From positions 1 through 64,000 of the forward strand of contig JAFUGM010000013.1 of the NCBI GenBank assembly GCA_017469355.1: DNA of 64,000 nucleotides, given 5' to 3'. Made by a program: the position numbers and the translations under genes. Positions 37,327 through 46,292 of this stretch are shown here, piece after piece. Source of the stretch: Solobacterium sp. (GTDB lineage: Bacteria; Bacillota_I; Bacilli_A; Erysipelotrichales; Erysipelotrichaceae). Each line of letters opens with the position of its first letter. Positions within the stretch are counted from its first letter, which is position 1. The notes under the pieces are model-generated. The model ran no database searches, was not told the DNA's origin, and saw only the letters and a list, made by a program, of their open reading frames with translations.

Positions 37327-38895
37327 TTACTGTTCTTCTTTGTATAACACCCAGGTTGCGGCGAAGGTTGCGATCATACCGATGACCGTCGCAATGATCA
37401 TAAACGTCAGGTTGCTCGGATTGCTTGCGGACGCAAACAGAGGTAACGCGATGATCGATGAAGCACCGGCAAATGCCTGAATGGAGCATTTGAAGATACC
37501 TGCAACAAGACCGCCGATCGCCGAACCGATCATAGCACCGTATAACGGTGTCTTATATTTGAAGTTGACCGCATACATTGCCGGTTCGGTAACACCCGCA
37601 ATCACAGCCGTTACACCAGTGGAAAGACCGGTCGATCTTGTCTCCGCATTCTTGGATTTCAGAGCCACTGCAATCGAAGCAACACCCTGATTAATATTGG
37701 AGATAATTAATGCCGGGAAGAAGATCGGCTCATATCCGATGGTCGGATCCGTAAGCATCTGAAGAAGATACGGAACGAATGCGCCATGCATACCTGTCAT
37801 GATGACAAATGGCATGATTGCCGCAAACAGAGAGACTCCAACAAAACCGATCGTGTTATACAGCCACAATACAAATGTGCTCAGATACTGACCCAGGAAG
37901 GATCCGATCGGGCCCAGTAGGCAATATGCCAGCGGGATCATGACAAGGATTGTGCAGAGCGGTTCCAGAACTGATCTCAGAATTTCAGGCGAATGCTTTG
38001 CGAAGAAGCGTTCGATTGGTGCCATCACCGCACAGGAGAGAATAATCGGAATAATTGTGCTGGAATAGCTGTAGGAATAAACCGGGATACCAAGGAAATT
38101 CAATCCGCTTGATGCGGCGAAGGTCGGATATACCAGCATTCCGCCGATTACCATGCCAAGTCCCTGATTTGCGCCAAACTTCTTTGCCGCAAAGGCACCG
38201 ATGATGATCGGCAGGAAGTAAAATCCTGCATCTCCCGCAAAGCTCAGGAGCTGATAGGTTCCGCTTGTGGCGTCAGCCCCAAGCATATCAGCGAAGATCA
38301 GGATGACTTTGATCATACCTGCTCCGATCAGAGCCGGAATGAACGGAGTCAGTGAACCTGAAACACCGTCAAACACTTTATCAATTACACCTTTGAATCC
38401 TTTTTTGGTTTCTACCGCATCAAGTGTTTCATCGACAGCCGCTTCCTGTGTCAGGCCATGCTTCTCACAGATTTCCTTATAAACATCGCCCACCGTCTGA
38501 CCGATGATGACCTGAAGCTGGCCATTCTGCCATTGTGATCCTAATACACCCTTCAATTTATCAATTGCTTCTTTGTTTACTTTCTTCTCATCTCTTACAT
38601 TGAATCTGAGTCTTGTGACGCAGTGAGTGAAAAACTGAATATTATCCTTACCACCGACCAGATCAACAATGTTGTTGCTGATTTCACTGTAATTCGCAGC
38701 CATGTTTTTCTCCTTTGTAATTATTTTGATTTTGTTTCTCTGCAATTGGGCTGACTCTACCCCATCCAACTCTTCTATCGCTTCCAGGGAAACGAGTCCA
38801 CTGTCTTTGACCGTAACGAAAATTGTCCCGTCATGTTCGTTCACGGAGACTGTATTATCATTACCTTCAAAGAATCGTTTAATGTTCTCTTTCAT
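37327..38895 (-). CDS. PTS beta-glucoside EIIBC permease with an extra N-terminal EIIB-like segment
   Basis: 522 residues. From Met65 on it is a standard EIIBC: EIIB with phosphorylated Cys in FFTHCVTRLRF, then a ten-helix EIIC (ALIGAGMIKVILIF ... TGMHGAFVPYL ... GVTEPAMYAVN). There is no EIIA domain. The first 64 residues resemble the second half of EIIB (TVKDSGLVSLEAIEELDGVESA) but lack the Cys. The ATG at 38895 follows the licT stop by 2 bp. A second start with AAAGGAG lies at 38703, so two isoforms are possible. Confidence 0.88.
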   Translation of the reverse strand: MKENIKRFFEGNDNTVSVNEHDGTIFVTVKDSGLVSLEAIEELDGVESAQLQRNKIKIITKEKNMAANYSEISNNIVDLVGGKDNIQFFTHCVTRLRFNVRDEKKVNKEAIDKLKGVLGSQWQNGQLQVIIGQTVGDVYKEICEKHGLTQEAAVDETLDAVETKKGFKGVIDKVFDGVSGSLTPFIPALIGAGMIKVILIFADMLGADATSGTYQLLSFAGDAGFYFLPIIIGAFAAKKFGANQGLGMVIGGMLVYPTFAASSGLNFLGIPVYSYSYSSTIIPIILSCAVMAPIERFFAKHSPEILRSVLEPLCTILVMIPLAYCLLGPIGSFLGQYLSTFVLWLYNTIGFVGVSLFAAIMPFVIMTGMHGAFVPYLLQMLTDPTIGYEPIFFPALIISNINQGVASIAVALKSKNAETRSTGLSTGVTAVIAGVTEPAMYAVNFKYKTPLYGAMIGSAIGGLVAGIFKCSIQAFAGASSIIALPLFASASNPSNLTFMIIATVIGMIATFAATWVLYKEEQ

Positions 38896-38897
38896 GA

Positions 38898-39716
38898 TCA
38901 GCTTAATAATCGGTTGATATGCAGCATAAGATAAAGCGTTTCATCCTTGTTGCAGTTCCAGTTCCAGGTTCCTCTGAAATAGTTCGTGATTTTCAAAGCG
39001 CAATCGTAGATGAGCGGATACTCTTTCGCCAGAGTATTCAGCATCATGCCATTCTTCACTTCACTTTCAGAATCCATTTCAAATCGTTGTACAAGATACA
39101 TCAGATGTTTGACATAACGGGAATACTCATAACTGTTCCTGTCCATAGTCACTCCCATTGTCTTTTCAATGATCCTGTCAACCTCCGCTACAATCCGTGC
39201 ATCGCGTACTACCTTCGTGGCGGAGTTATTTCCTTTCTCGCTGTTGATCAGATGTAACGCAATATTCACTGCTTCATAATCAGGAAGCAGGATATCTGCC
39301 TTATCTTCCATAAGCTCCAGTGCTTTTCTGCCAATCGAATACTCTTTCTGATACAGGTACCGGATATCATAAGAGATCGCTGCTGTAAGATCTATGCCAT
39401 TTTTCAATCGTTCAACGGCAAAATTCAGATGATCGGCGAGCGTGAATGGGAAATTGGGGCTGAGCTCCATCTCCAGTTCGTTTTCTGCCATATCCGAAAT
39501 CTCTGCAGCAACCTCCACAATACGTTCGGGAATATTCGCGATTATTCCCTGGTATTGTGGATCGACATCGTAGAACGTCCGTTCGATCTTTGAAAGATCG
39601 TCCAGTTCATAAGGCACATTGGGAAACCCTATTCCCTTACCAAGAACAACGATTTCTCTGCCCATGGAATCTTGTGCAATCGCCGCAGATGTGTTGATTT
39701 TCTTGATGATCTTCAA
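38898..39716 (-). CDS. licT: Transcriptional antiterminator of the BglG/LicT family
   Basis: 272-residue RNA-binding antiterminator: an N-terminal CAT domain (KIIKKINTSAAIAQD, EIVVLGKGIGF) followed by two PRD domains with regulatory His residues (LADHLNFAVERL, NIALHLINSE, TLYLMLHINRL). The PTS-dependent phosphorylation state decides whether it binds the leader RNA. I chose the TTG at 39716 with AAAGGAGGG upstream, which gives the family-typical N-terminus. It precedes EIIBC and bglA, and its own leader has a terminator. Confidence 0.93.
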   Translation of the reverse strand: MKIIKKINTSAAIAQDSMGREIVVLGKGIGFPNVPYELDDLSKIERTFYDVDPQYQGIIANIPERIVEVAAEISDMAENELEMELSPNFPFTLADHLNFAVERLKNGIDLTAAISYDIRYLYQKEYSIGRKALELMEDKADILLPDYEAVNIALHLINSEKGNNSATKVVRDARIVAEVDRIIEKTMGVTMDRNSYEYSRYVKHLMYLVQRFEMDSESEVKNGMMLNTLAKEYPLIYDCALKITNYFRGTWNWNCNKDETLYLMLHINRLLS

Positions 39717-39739
39717 TGGTTTCCCTCCTTTCATAAAAA

Positions 39740-39790
39740 ACGGAAGCACATCAAACATAAAATGAATTTATGTATGAGTAGCGCTTCCGT
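39740..39790 (-). terminator. Leader terminator of the licT operon (antitermination target)
   Basis: ACGGAAGC (minus 39790-39783) pairs with GCTTCCGT (39747-39740), followed by TTTTTT; an inner ACATAAA/TTTATGT stem fills the loop. It lies between the promoter and licT, so it is the expected site of LicT control. A clear RAT consensus was not found by eye. Confidence 0.7.
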
Positions 39791-39867
39791 AGAATATCGC
39801 CTATACAAACTGTGTTATAAGATCACGCCTCTTACGAGTAACGTTCTTATGTCGTCATTGTTCCATA

Positions 39868-39896
39868 AACCTCACATAAAGTCAATTGCCCTGACG
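39868..39896 (-). promoter_or_regulatory. Promoter of the licT-EIIBC-bglA operon
   Basis: TTGACT, 17 bp, AACAAT on the minus strand, followed by the leader terminator. Confidence 0.55.
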
Positions 39897-39938
39897 CAAC
39901 AAATCAATCTTCCTGCATGTGTGGAAATTACAGGCAAT

Positions 39939-41054
39939 TCACTCATTCTCAGCGTTCTGAGCTGTATCAACCGGATCCTCTCCATCTTCCATATGCGGCC
40001 ATCCAGTCAGACGGTTCAAGGTTGAAAGAACCGGGTGAAACTTCGGATTAATCATTCCGGTATATTCAATGAAGATCTCTGCCGCCACAACCAGAAGTAT
40101 GATCATGATCAGGCCAAGCTTCGGATCAAAATAGGTTAATATCGCCGCAAGCGCGAACATCGCTGTCACAACATATAGAATTTCTACTGTCTTCCGATGT
40201 CCCATCTTCATCTTAAACATCAGAATATGATGCAGGTGGCCTTTATCCGCCTCCATGATTTTCTGCCCCTTCAGCTTCCTTCGAATAATCGCAATGAGCG
40301 TATCCGAAATCGGAATAAACAGAACCAGAATCGGAAGACCGAGTGTAATTAACGCGGTGGTCTTAAAGCCAAGCAGAGAAAGTGCCGCAATCGTAAAGCC
40401 CATGAACTGCGCTCCGCAGTCGCCCACAAATACCGATGCGGGATGAAAGTTATATGGAAGAAATCCCAGAATCGATCCGGAAAGCACAAGAGCGAGAATA
40501 CATACATCTCTTCGGCCCATGAAGAATCCAAGAAGACCTACCGTCACCGTTACAATCGTGCAGATACCAGACGAGAGTCCATCCAGGCCGTCAATCAGAT
40601 TAATAGCGTTAGTGACACCGATCAGCCAGAGAAACGAAAATCCCTTTACGACGATCGGATTGGATAATTCCAGAGACAGAATATGAAGGTTATCCAATGA
40701 CAGATTTCCGACAAATAACGCCACAAGTGCACCGGAAACCTGAAACAGAAGCTTCAGCTTTGGAGATAGGTCATAGATATCATCCAGCAGACCGCCGATA
40801 AAGATCAGACAGCCGCCGATCAGTATTCCATTCAGTTTAAAATCCGTTCGCCAGAGAATCGTCAACGAAAGAAGAAATGCGACATAGATCGCTACCCCTC
40901 CAATTCGAACAATTCTGCCATGATGAACGGTACGCTTGTTTTCCACCGCATAGATTCCAAGCCGCAGACCAACACGCTTAAATACCGGTACTAACGCAAG
41001 GGAAATCAGAAAAGGAAGCACAAAATATGGTAAGGCACCGAAAATCAGGTTCAT
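39939..41054 (-). CDS. tagO: Undecaprenyl-phosphate N-acetylglucosaminyl-1-phosphate transferase, TagO/WecA type
   Basis: 371-residue polyprenyl-phosphate sugar transferase that starts teichoic-acid or other cell-wall polymer synthesis. Eleven or so membrane helices; the DDxxD site is GLLDDIYDLSPKLKL, the NAINLIDGLDGLSSG loop and the HLHH motif near 290 are all present. A GGAGG ribosome site precedes the ATG, and TATAAT lies in the upstream gap. It ends with an acidic tail. Confidence 0.93.
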   Translation of the reverse strand: MNLIFGALPYFVLPFLISLALVPVFKRVGLRLGIYAVENKRTVHHGRIVRIGGVAIYVAFLLSLTILWRTDFKLNGILIGGCLIFIGGLLDDIYDLSPKLKLLFQVSGALVALFVGNLSLDNLHILSLELSNPIVVKGFSFLWLIGVTNAINLIDGLDGLSSGICTIVTVTVGLLGFFMGRRDVCILALVLSGSILGFLPYNFHPASVFVGDCGAQFMGFTIAALSLLGFKTTALITLGLPILVLFIPISDTLIAIIRRKLKGQKIMEADKGHLHHILMFKMKMGHRKTVEILYVVTAMFALAAILTYFDPKLGLIMIILLVVAAEIFIEYTGMINPKFHPVLSTLNRLTGWPHMEDGEDPVDTAQNAENE

Positions 41055-41124
41055 ACATGCTTCCTCCGTCGTTTCCCCATTATAGCATTATTGCCATAAG
41101 GCGACCGAGTCATTCCCATTGTAA

Positions 41125-41145
41125 AAGGAGGACCGCGTCCTCCTT
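41125..41145 (-). terminator. Terminator of the upp operon
   Basis: AAGGAGGAC/GTCCTCCTT stem with three-base loop and a short T-run, just after the DUF1146 gene. Confidence 0.65.
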
Positions 41146-41149
41146 CTTA

Positions 41150-41353
41150 TCAAGGCAGATAAATCAGGGAAATCACAAAGGATCCGGAAAGATAGGCAAG
41201 ACCCAGTGCCAGAACCCAGTACAGGACCTGTCCCTGCAGTAGTTTTCCCTGCTTCAGAAACCGGTTGAAATCCAGCGCACCAAGGGCGAAAAAACTTACC
41301 ACAAACGCCGCGAGATACACGCCTGCCCGGCTCATGAATGTCGCAAATCCCAT
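41150..41353 (-). CDS. DUF1146 small membrane protein
   Basis: 67 residues with two transmembrane helices (about 11-28 and 43-62) separated by a basic loop, NRFLKQGK. This fits DUF1146 (YwzB) proteins, which in many Firmicutes sit after upp and near the ATP synthase genes. It starts 6 bp after the upp stop. Function unknown. Confidence 0.75.
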   Translation of the reverse strand: MGFATFMSRAGVYLAAFVVSFFALGALDFNRFLKQGKLLQGQVLYWVLALGLAYLSGSFVISLIYLP

Positions 41354-41359
41354 CGTGAT

Positions 41360-41980
41360 TTACTTTGTGCCGAAAATGCGGTCTCCCGCGTCCCCAAGAC
41401 CTGGAACGATGTATCCAACCTCATTGAGATGGTCATCCATCGCCGCAAGGTAAATATCCACATCCGGATGCGCCTTCTGAACAGCTTTGACACCTTCCGG
41501 TACACCGACAAGACATACCAGCTTGATCTGCTTTGCGCCGCGCGCCTTCATCATATCGATTGCCGCAACCGCACTTCCGCCTGTCGCTAACATCGGATCG
41601 ACAACCATGACAATTGACTTGTCGAGATCTTTCGGGAACTTCGCAAAGTATTCATGCGGTTCCAGAGTTTCTTCATCACGGTACAGGCCGATGAAGCCGA
41701 CCTTTGCGGTCGGAACGAGACGGCGAATGCCGTCAAGCAGTCCGATTCCGGCACGAAGAATCGGTACGATTACAACTTCTTTACTTAACTGATACCCGGT
41801 GCACGGCCCAATCGGGGTTTCGATGTCCACCGGATCGGTGGGAAGATCCCGGCATACCTCATATGCCATGAGTTCAGCGATCTCATCGAGATTCTCGCGG
41901 AAATCCTTCGTTCCCGTGTTCTTGTCACGCATCTGTGTGAGCTTATGAGTGATCAGTGGATGATTCAGTACTTCCAGCAT
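41360..41980 (-). CDS. upp: Uracil phosphoribosyltransferase
   Basis: 206-residue pyrimidine salvage enzyme forming UMP from uracil and PRPP. The PRPP loop is [17 protein letters not shown], and the C-terminal [11 protein letters not shown] binds uracil. The N-terminal [19 protein letters not shown] is also family specific. A GGAGG precedes the start. Confidence 0.97.
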   Translation of the reverse strand: MLEVLNHPLITHKLTQMRDKNTGTKDFRENLDEIAELMAYEVCRDLPTDPVDIETPIGPCTGYQLSKEVVIVPILRAGIGLLDGIRRLVPTAKVGFIGLYRDEETLEPHEYFAKFPKDLDKSIVMVVDPMLATGGSAVAAIDMMKARGAKQIKLVCLVGVPEGVKAVQKAHPDVDIYLAAMDDHLNEVGYIVPGLGDAGDRIFGTK

Positions 41981-42061
41981 AAAATGCCTCCTGTTTTTCT
42001 TTGCTTATCATACGAAAAACCACCTGTGAATTCAATACAGGCTCAATGCTATACTAGTTCC

Positions 42062-43132
42062 GTGAAAGTGATGATTTTACCGTCTCTTTGTATCTCAGAT
42101 ACGGGCTCGTGTGTTTTGCTGGGGCGAAATCTTGCGAGTCTGTTTCGTATGGAAGGAATTGATACTGCCGTTTGTACCGATCCGGGTTCCCGGTTCTTCG
42201 ATGTATCATTTTATCCTTCGGTTTCTCCCCCACGCTTTCATCAGGGCAGCCCAGGCACTACCCCAGAGGAATATCATGCGTATTACCGCTCCATTTCCGC
42301 CTCTGTTTTGAAGAAGGACTTCAAACGGATTCAGGAAGCGATTGAAGAATGGGAGCCGGATCTCTTAATTGAACTGGAACGCCCCGCGGCCATCGCCGCT
42401 GCCAAGCACCTGAGTCTGCCAGTTCTGTCCATTGTCTCCGCATCCATGTTTCGCAATCGCAATTTCAAACCGGACATCCTGAAAGGACTGAACCGGTTTC
42501 TCAACAACGCAGATATGGAACAGGTACTTCATCTGAGAGAGCTCTATGACTACACCCAATGCTTTGCGTTTGGACCTGCAGGATTTCTGCCAAGATTTGG
42601 TGACTATGAAGTGACTGCCTTTGGCACCTCCTGTATTCCTCCGGCAGATACCGCTATCACAAAGGAACTCAGTATTCTGTTTACCGAAAGTCGGCGTTCT
42701 GATCGCTCGCTGCGCCAGATGATCATAGATGCATTTCTTGGGGCACCCTATGAAGTCTATGCCGCAAGCAGTGGATTCCATCCAGGAAAACAGTCAAACA
42801 TACGCTTTCAGAATAACGTTCGTCTTTCTTCCCTCAATGGAAGCCGGATTGTCATTCATGATGGATGTGATGCGGTAACCCAATACTGTACCGCAATGGG
42901 AGTGATGCAGATTATTGTCTATGATGACTCCTGTCAGCGCTCCTGGAATGCCGCATGTCTGAAACGATCCGGAGCGGGACTAACCATACCGGAATCATTG
43001 CTTTCCATGGAGACCATGTATGAAACCTACCGTCGGATTCTGGCAGATGACAGTTTCAGAATCAACGCTCAACAACTGCGTACAGAAGTGCTGGAGAAAG
43101 GAGATCTCAGTTCCATCCTCCCTCACCTCTGA
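42062..43132 (+). CDS. Glycosyltransferase of the GT1/MGT (GT-B) type
   Basis: 356 residues. Two Rossmann-like halves; the second carries IVIHDGCDAVTQYCTAMGVMQIIVYD ... NAACLKRSGAGLTIPES, the nucleotide-sugar-binding pattern of UDP-glucuronosyl/MGT transferases, though the usual DQ is changed. The acceptor is unknown. TATACT (42050-42055) lies 6 nt before the GTG at 42062, with no ribosome site, suggesting a leaderless message; ATG 42071 is an alternative. It ends 20 bp before the symporter gene. Confidence 0.65.
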   Translation: MKVMILPSLCISDTGSCVLLGRNLASLFRMEGIDTAVCTDPGSRFFDVSFYPSVSPPRFHQGSPGTTPEEYHAYYRSISASVLKKDFKRIQEAIEEWEPDLLIELERPAAIAAAKHLSLPVLSIVSASMFRNRNFKPDILKGLNRFLNNADMEQVLHLRELYDYTQCFAFGPAGFLPRFGDYEVTAFGTSCIPPADTAITKELSILFTESRRSDRSLRQMIIDAFLGAPYEVYAASSGFHPGKQSNIRFQNNVRLSSLNGSRIVIHDGCDAVTQYCTAMGVMQIIVYDDSCQRSWNAACLKRSGAGLTIPESLLSMETMYETYRRILADDSFRINAQQLRTEVLEKGDLSSILPHL

Positions 43133-43152
43133 CAGAAAGGACAGTCACCAGC

Positions 43153-44505
43153 ATGAAACGAGATACCTTCGGTTCAAGAATCGGATTTATTCTGGTCAGC
43201 GCGGGATGCGCGATCGGAATTGGAAATGTATGGAAATTCCCGTATCTTACGGGTGAAAACGGAGGAGGTATTTTTGTCCTCCTCTATTTGTTTTTTCTGC
43301 TTATTATGGGGCTTCCCGTCATGACCATGGAACTGGCGGTTGGCCGGGCCAGCCGGAAAAGTGCGGTCCAGGCCTATAAAGCTCTGGAGCCGAAACACAC
43401 CTTCTGGCATATTCACGGCTGGATCTGCATTCTTGGATGTGCCCTGCTGATGATGTACTACACCACGGTCAGCGGCTGGATGCTCTCTTACTTTCTGAAG
43501 TTTCTGACAGGACAGATGAGCAGTATTACACCTGCAGATGTACCATCTGTATTTTCTTCCCTGTTAGATCACCCATTAGAGATGGGCATTGCCATGGCTG
43601 TTAATGTCATAGCCGGATTCATGGTATGTTCCTTCGGAATTCAAAGCGGACTCGAACGTGTTTCAAAGATCATGATGAGCTGTCTATTGATTCTGATTCT
43701 CCTGCTTGCCGGTTACAGTATGACGCTTCCAGGAGCCAGGGAAGGTCTTTCCTTCTATCTATATCCAGATGTCTCTGCGATCAAGGAGATTGGACTATGG
43801 AATGTGGTAAAAGCTGCCATGAATCAATCCTTTTTTACCCTGAGTCTTGGAATTGCGGCGATGGAAGTATTTGGCAGCTATATGAGTGATTCCTATACGC
43901 TGGTATCAGAAGCCACCCGCATCTGTATTCTTGATACCGCAGTAGCGATTATCTCCGGGTTGATTATCTTCCCCGCCTGTTTCAGTTTTGGTGTAACACC
44001 AGACTCCGGGCCCTCTTTGATCTTCCTTACCCTGCCAACCATTTTCGCCTCTATGCCAGGCGGGCAGATCTTTGGCACATTGTTCTTTCTGTTCATGACC
44101 TTCGCCAGTTTCTCTACGGTCATTACCGTATTTGAAAATCTGATCAGTGCAGCGATCGACAACTTCTCCCTTTCAAGAAAACATGCGGTATGGATTCATA
44201 TGATTCTGATTCTTCTGTTAAGCCTTCCCTGTGTACTTGGTTATAACGTTCTGTCTAATGTCCGCTTCTTTGGCGGAAAGGATATTCTCGACAGTGAAGA
44301 CTTTCTGGTTTCCAGTCTCATTCTTCCACTTGGCTCTCTCGTCTACCTGCGCTTCTGTACATCAAGTCACGGATGGGGATTTGAAGCTTATCGAAACGAA
44401 TGCAATAAAGGCGCTGGCATTCAGCTGCCTTCCTTCTTCCGCTTCTATCTCAGTTGGGTTCTCCCTGCTCTGATTCTGATCATCTTTATTTCCGGCCTGT
44501 TGTAA
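43153..44505 (+). CDS. Sodium:neurotransmitter symporter family (NSS) transporter
   Basis: 450-residue, 12-helix secondary transporter of the LeuT fold that imports amino acids or amines with sodium. TM1 has the unwound signature SAGCAIGIGNVWKFPYL, and GENGGGIF and ELAVGRAS follow. Substrate not predictable. The last 314 bp (44193-44506) are duplicated at 46293-46493 on the far side of a TA-like gene pair. The present 3-prime end may therefore have been brought in by an insertion. AAAGGA precedes the ATG. Confidence 0.93.
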   Translation: MKRDTFGSRIGFILVSAGCAIGIGNVWKFPYLTGENGGGIFVLLYLFFLLIMGLPVMTMELAVGRASRKSAVQAYKALEPKHTFWHIHGWICILGCALLMMYYTTVSGWMLSYFLKFLTGQMSSITPADVPSVFSSLLDHPLEMGIAMAVNVIAGFMVCSFGIQSGLERVSKIMMSCLLILILLLAGYSMTLPGAREGLSFYLYPDVSAIKEIGLWNVVKAAMNQSFFTLSLGIAAMEVFGSYMSDSYTLVSEATRICILDTAVAIISGLIIFPACFSFGVTPDSGPSLIFLTLPTIFASMPGGQIFGTLFFLFMTFASFSTVITVFENLISAAIDNFSLSRKHAVWIHMILILLLSLPCVLGYNVLSNVRFFGGKDILDSEDFLVSSLILPLGSLVYLRFCTSSHGWGFEAYRNECNKGAGIQLPSFFRFYLSWVLPALILIIFISGLL

Positions 44506-44506
44506 A
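44193..44506 (+). repeat. Direct repeat, copy 1: 3-prime end of the symporter gene
   Basis: From GATTCATATG to the stop codon. Copy 2 (46293-46493) matches with a few substitutions, exactly 2,100 bp away for the first 135 bases, and lacks 113 bp. The repeats flank the XRE/nucleotidyltransferase pair. Confidence 0.92.
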
Positions 44507-44875
44507 TGATAATCACTGCCATTATTGGATCAGCGCATCTGGTTGCAACAGACGCGCATCGTTCACCTCATGAAATTTTGAGTGTGGAGAGAAATACTTT
44601 ATCAAGTGTAACTATAAGCATTCGTGCTGATTCAGAGTCAAAAGAAGAAGCAGATCTTTCACAGCCAGGTACTGATCAGACTCTTTATTCAGATATTTTT
44701 ATCTTCACAGTCAGAGCGCACATATGGTTATAAAGGGCGAAACGCTCGTGATGTATTGGTTGGTAAGGCAAAGCCTAATGGCAAAATATAAAATAGTCAT
44801 CGAAAGAAGAGTCGGTCAGCAGTTATGTGATTTCCTCCTGAGTAAGAACTATTCGTTTTTACTTCGGTGTACCGT

Positions 44876-44881
44876 TATAAT
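44876..44881 (+). promoter_or_regulatory. -10 element of the XRE/nucleotidyltransferase operon
   Basis: TATAAT about 30 bp before the XRE gene; no convincing -35. The 44507-44870 stretch before it contains no recognisable gene: a 75-codon frame starting at 44506 lacks homology and a ribosome site. It does have the only unexplained sequence of this insertion. Confidence 0.55.
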
Positions 44882-44909
44882 ACAATCGTAAAGAAGGGAG
44901 GAGCGAGAG

Positions 44910-45482
44910 ATGCTGATTAATGATATGCTCGAGTTCCAGAATCTGACAAAATATCGTCTCAGCAAGAAAAGTGGTGTTCCGCAGGCCACAATCAATGATA
45001 TCTGCAACGGTAAGACTGACCTGGATAAGTGTGCTGCCGGGACACTTTATCGGATCGCAAAAGTGCTTGGTATATCCGTTGAAGAAATACTTGAATCATC
45101 CCAGCAGGAATACCGCAGTTCCTTTGAGATATTTAAAAGCAATGTCTGTCACCATGTTAAAGATATGGGCGATGCAGATTTTATGATCAATCTTCTGGAA
45201 ACAGATGAGATCAGGACTTTATACAATAAGCATTGGTTCCCAGAATCACTCTATCTGCTAGGTATGCTAGACTATTTGTCACGCGAAAATAATATCCCCC
45301 TTTGTACAAGATACAATGACATTCGTATGCAGAAACTGAGCAAACCTCTCTTTTCTGAAGGAGTTCTTATAACCAGCGAAGTACTGAAATCCGACGAACC
45401 GCTGAATAAGGCAATGCAGGAAGCCATACCGGAATTCCGACGCTTTAATATCATTGAAAGTGAGGTGAGGTCAGTTGCTTGA
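44910..45482 (+). CDS. XRE-family regulator, probable antitoxin
   Basis: 190 residues. The N-terminal 65 form a Cro/CI-type HTH (LTKYRLSKKSGVPQATINDICNG) and the rest is a helical domain of unknown type. Together with the next gene, which overlaps it by 8 bp, it forms the HTH plus nucleotidyltransferase pair seen in abortive-infection-like TA systems. GGGAGG precedes the start. It probably represses its own promoter and neutralises the partner; both are inferred. Confidence 0.75.
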   Translation: MLINDMLEFQNLTKYRLSKKSGVPQATINDICNGKTDLDKCAAGTLYRIAKVLGISVEEILESSQQEYRSSFEIFKSNVCHHVKDMGDADFMINLLETDEIRTLYNKHWFPESLYLLGMLDYLSRENNIPLCTRYNDIRMQKLSKPLFSEGVLITSEVLKSDEPLNKAMQEAIPEFRRFNIIESEVRSVA

Positions 45483-46179
45483 CAGGCCTTTTACCAAAGA
45501 GATCCTTGATCAATATTTGAAGGAACTCGCAAAAGAATACAGAAGGATTAACGGGAAATCAATGCCTGCAGAGATAATTCTGATTGGAGGCGCTTCCGTC
45601 ATAATGAATTATGGGTTCCGTGAAATGACATATGATACAGACGCGCTTATTCATGCGGCTTCGTCAATGAAGGAAGCGATCAATACAGTAGGAGATCGCA
45701 ATGGCCTGTCGAATGGGTGGATGAATGATGATTTCAGGAAAACACGGTCATACACGGACAAAATCATTCAGTATTCTAAATACTATCGGACTTTTTACGG
45801 TGTTCTTGAAGTTCGTTCTGTCGTCGGTGAATACCTTGTGGCAATGAAACTGTGCTCAGGTAGAATATACAAATTTGATCGGTCGGATGTAATTGGAATT
45901 CTATGGGAACACAAGCGGAATGGCACTTCGCTGACAATGGGAAAAATCAAGAAAGCTATTGAAGCTTTGTATGGTTCCTATGATGTGATTGATGAGGATG
46001 TTAAGCAGTTTATTGAGCGTGCGATTCAGGATGGCAATTATGAATCCATGTACAAACGCATCCGGCAGGCAGAAAATGAGAACCGTGAAATACTACTAGA
46101 GTATCAAGAAGAAAAGCCCAATGCGATTACTGAAGACAATGTGAATGATATTATTTCTGCGCTTAGAAAAAGAAAATGA
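45475..46179 (+). CDS. DUF6036-like nucleotidyltransferase, probable toxin
   Basis: 234 residues. A Pol-beta-like nucleotidyltransferase core is seen in IILIGGASVIMNYGFREMTYDTDALI, with the GG and D-x-D catalytic pattern, followed by a helical region with LVAMKLCSGR and FDRSDVIGILWE as in AbiEii and DUF6036 proteins. Such enzymes can inactivate tRNA 3-prime ends or other substrates by nucleotide addition. Here the target is unknown. It is translationally coupled to the XRE gene. Confidence 0.7.
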   Translation: MLDRPFTKEILDQYLKELAKEYRRINGKSMPAEIILIGGASVIMNYGFREMTYDTDALIHAASSMKEAINTVGDRNGLSNGWMNDDFRKTRSYTDKIIQYSKYYRTFYGVLEVRSVVGEYLVAMKLCSGRIYKFDRSDVIGILWEHKRNGTSLTMGKIKKAIEALYGSYDVIDEDVKQFIERAIQDGNYESMYKRIRQAENENREILLEYQEEKPNAITEDNVNDIISALRKRK

Positions 46180-46292
46180 ATCACAAATATGCATGAGTCT
46201 CTTCTGTCGGCCATAAAAACAGCGGAAAATCGTTGAAAGATCAGACTTCTTTGATGAAAGTCACCGGAGCAGCTATGGACCGCTCGGAATTT

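Noticed and set aside
37481-37690. Short plus-strand frame within the PTS gene
   Set aside because: Antisense shadow with no start signals.
44506-44733. 75-codon frame beginning on the symporter stop codon
   Set aside because: No ribosome site and no homology recognised; kept only as a note on the unexplained segment.
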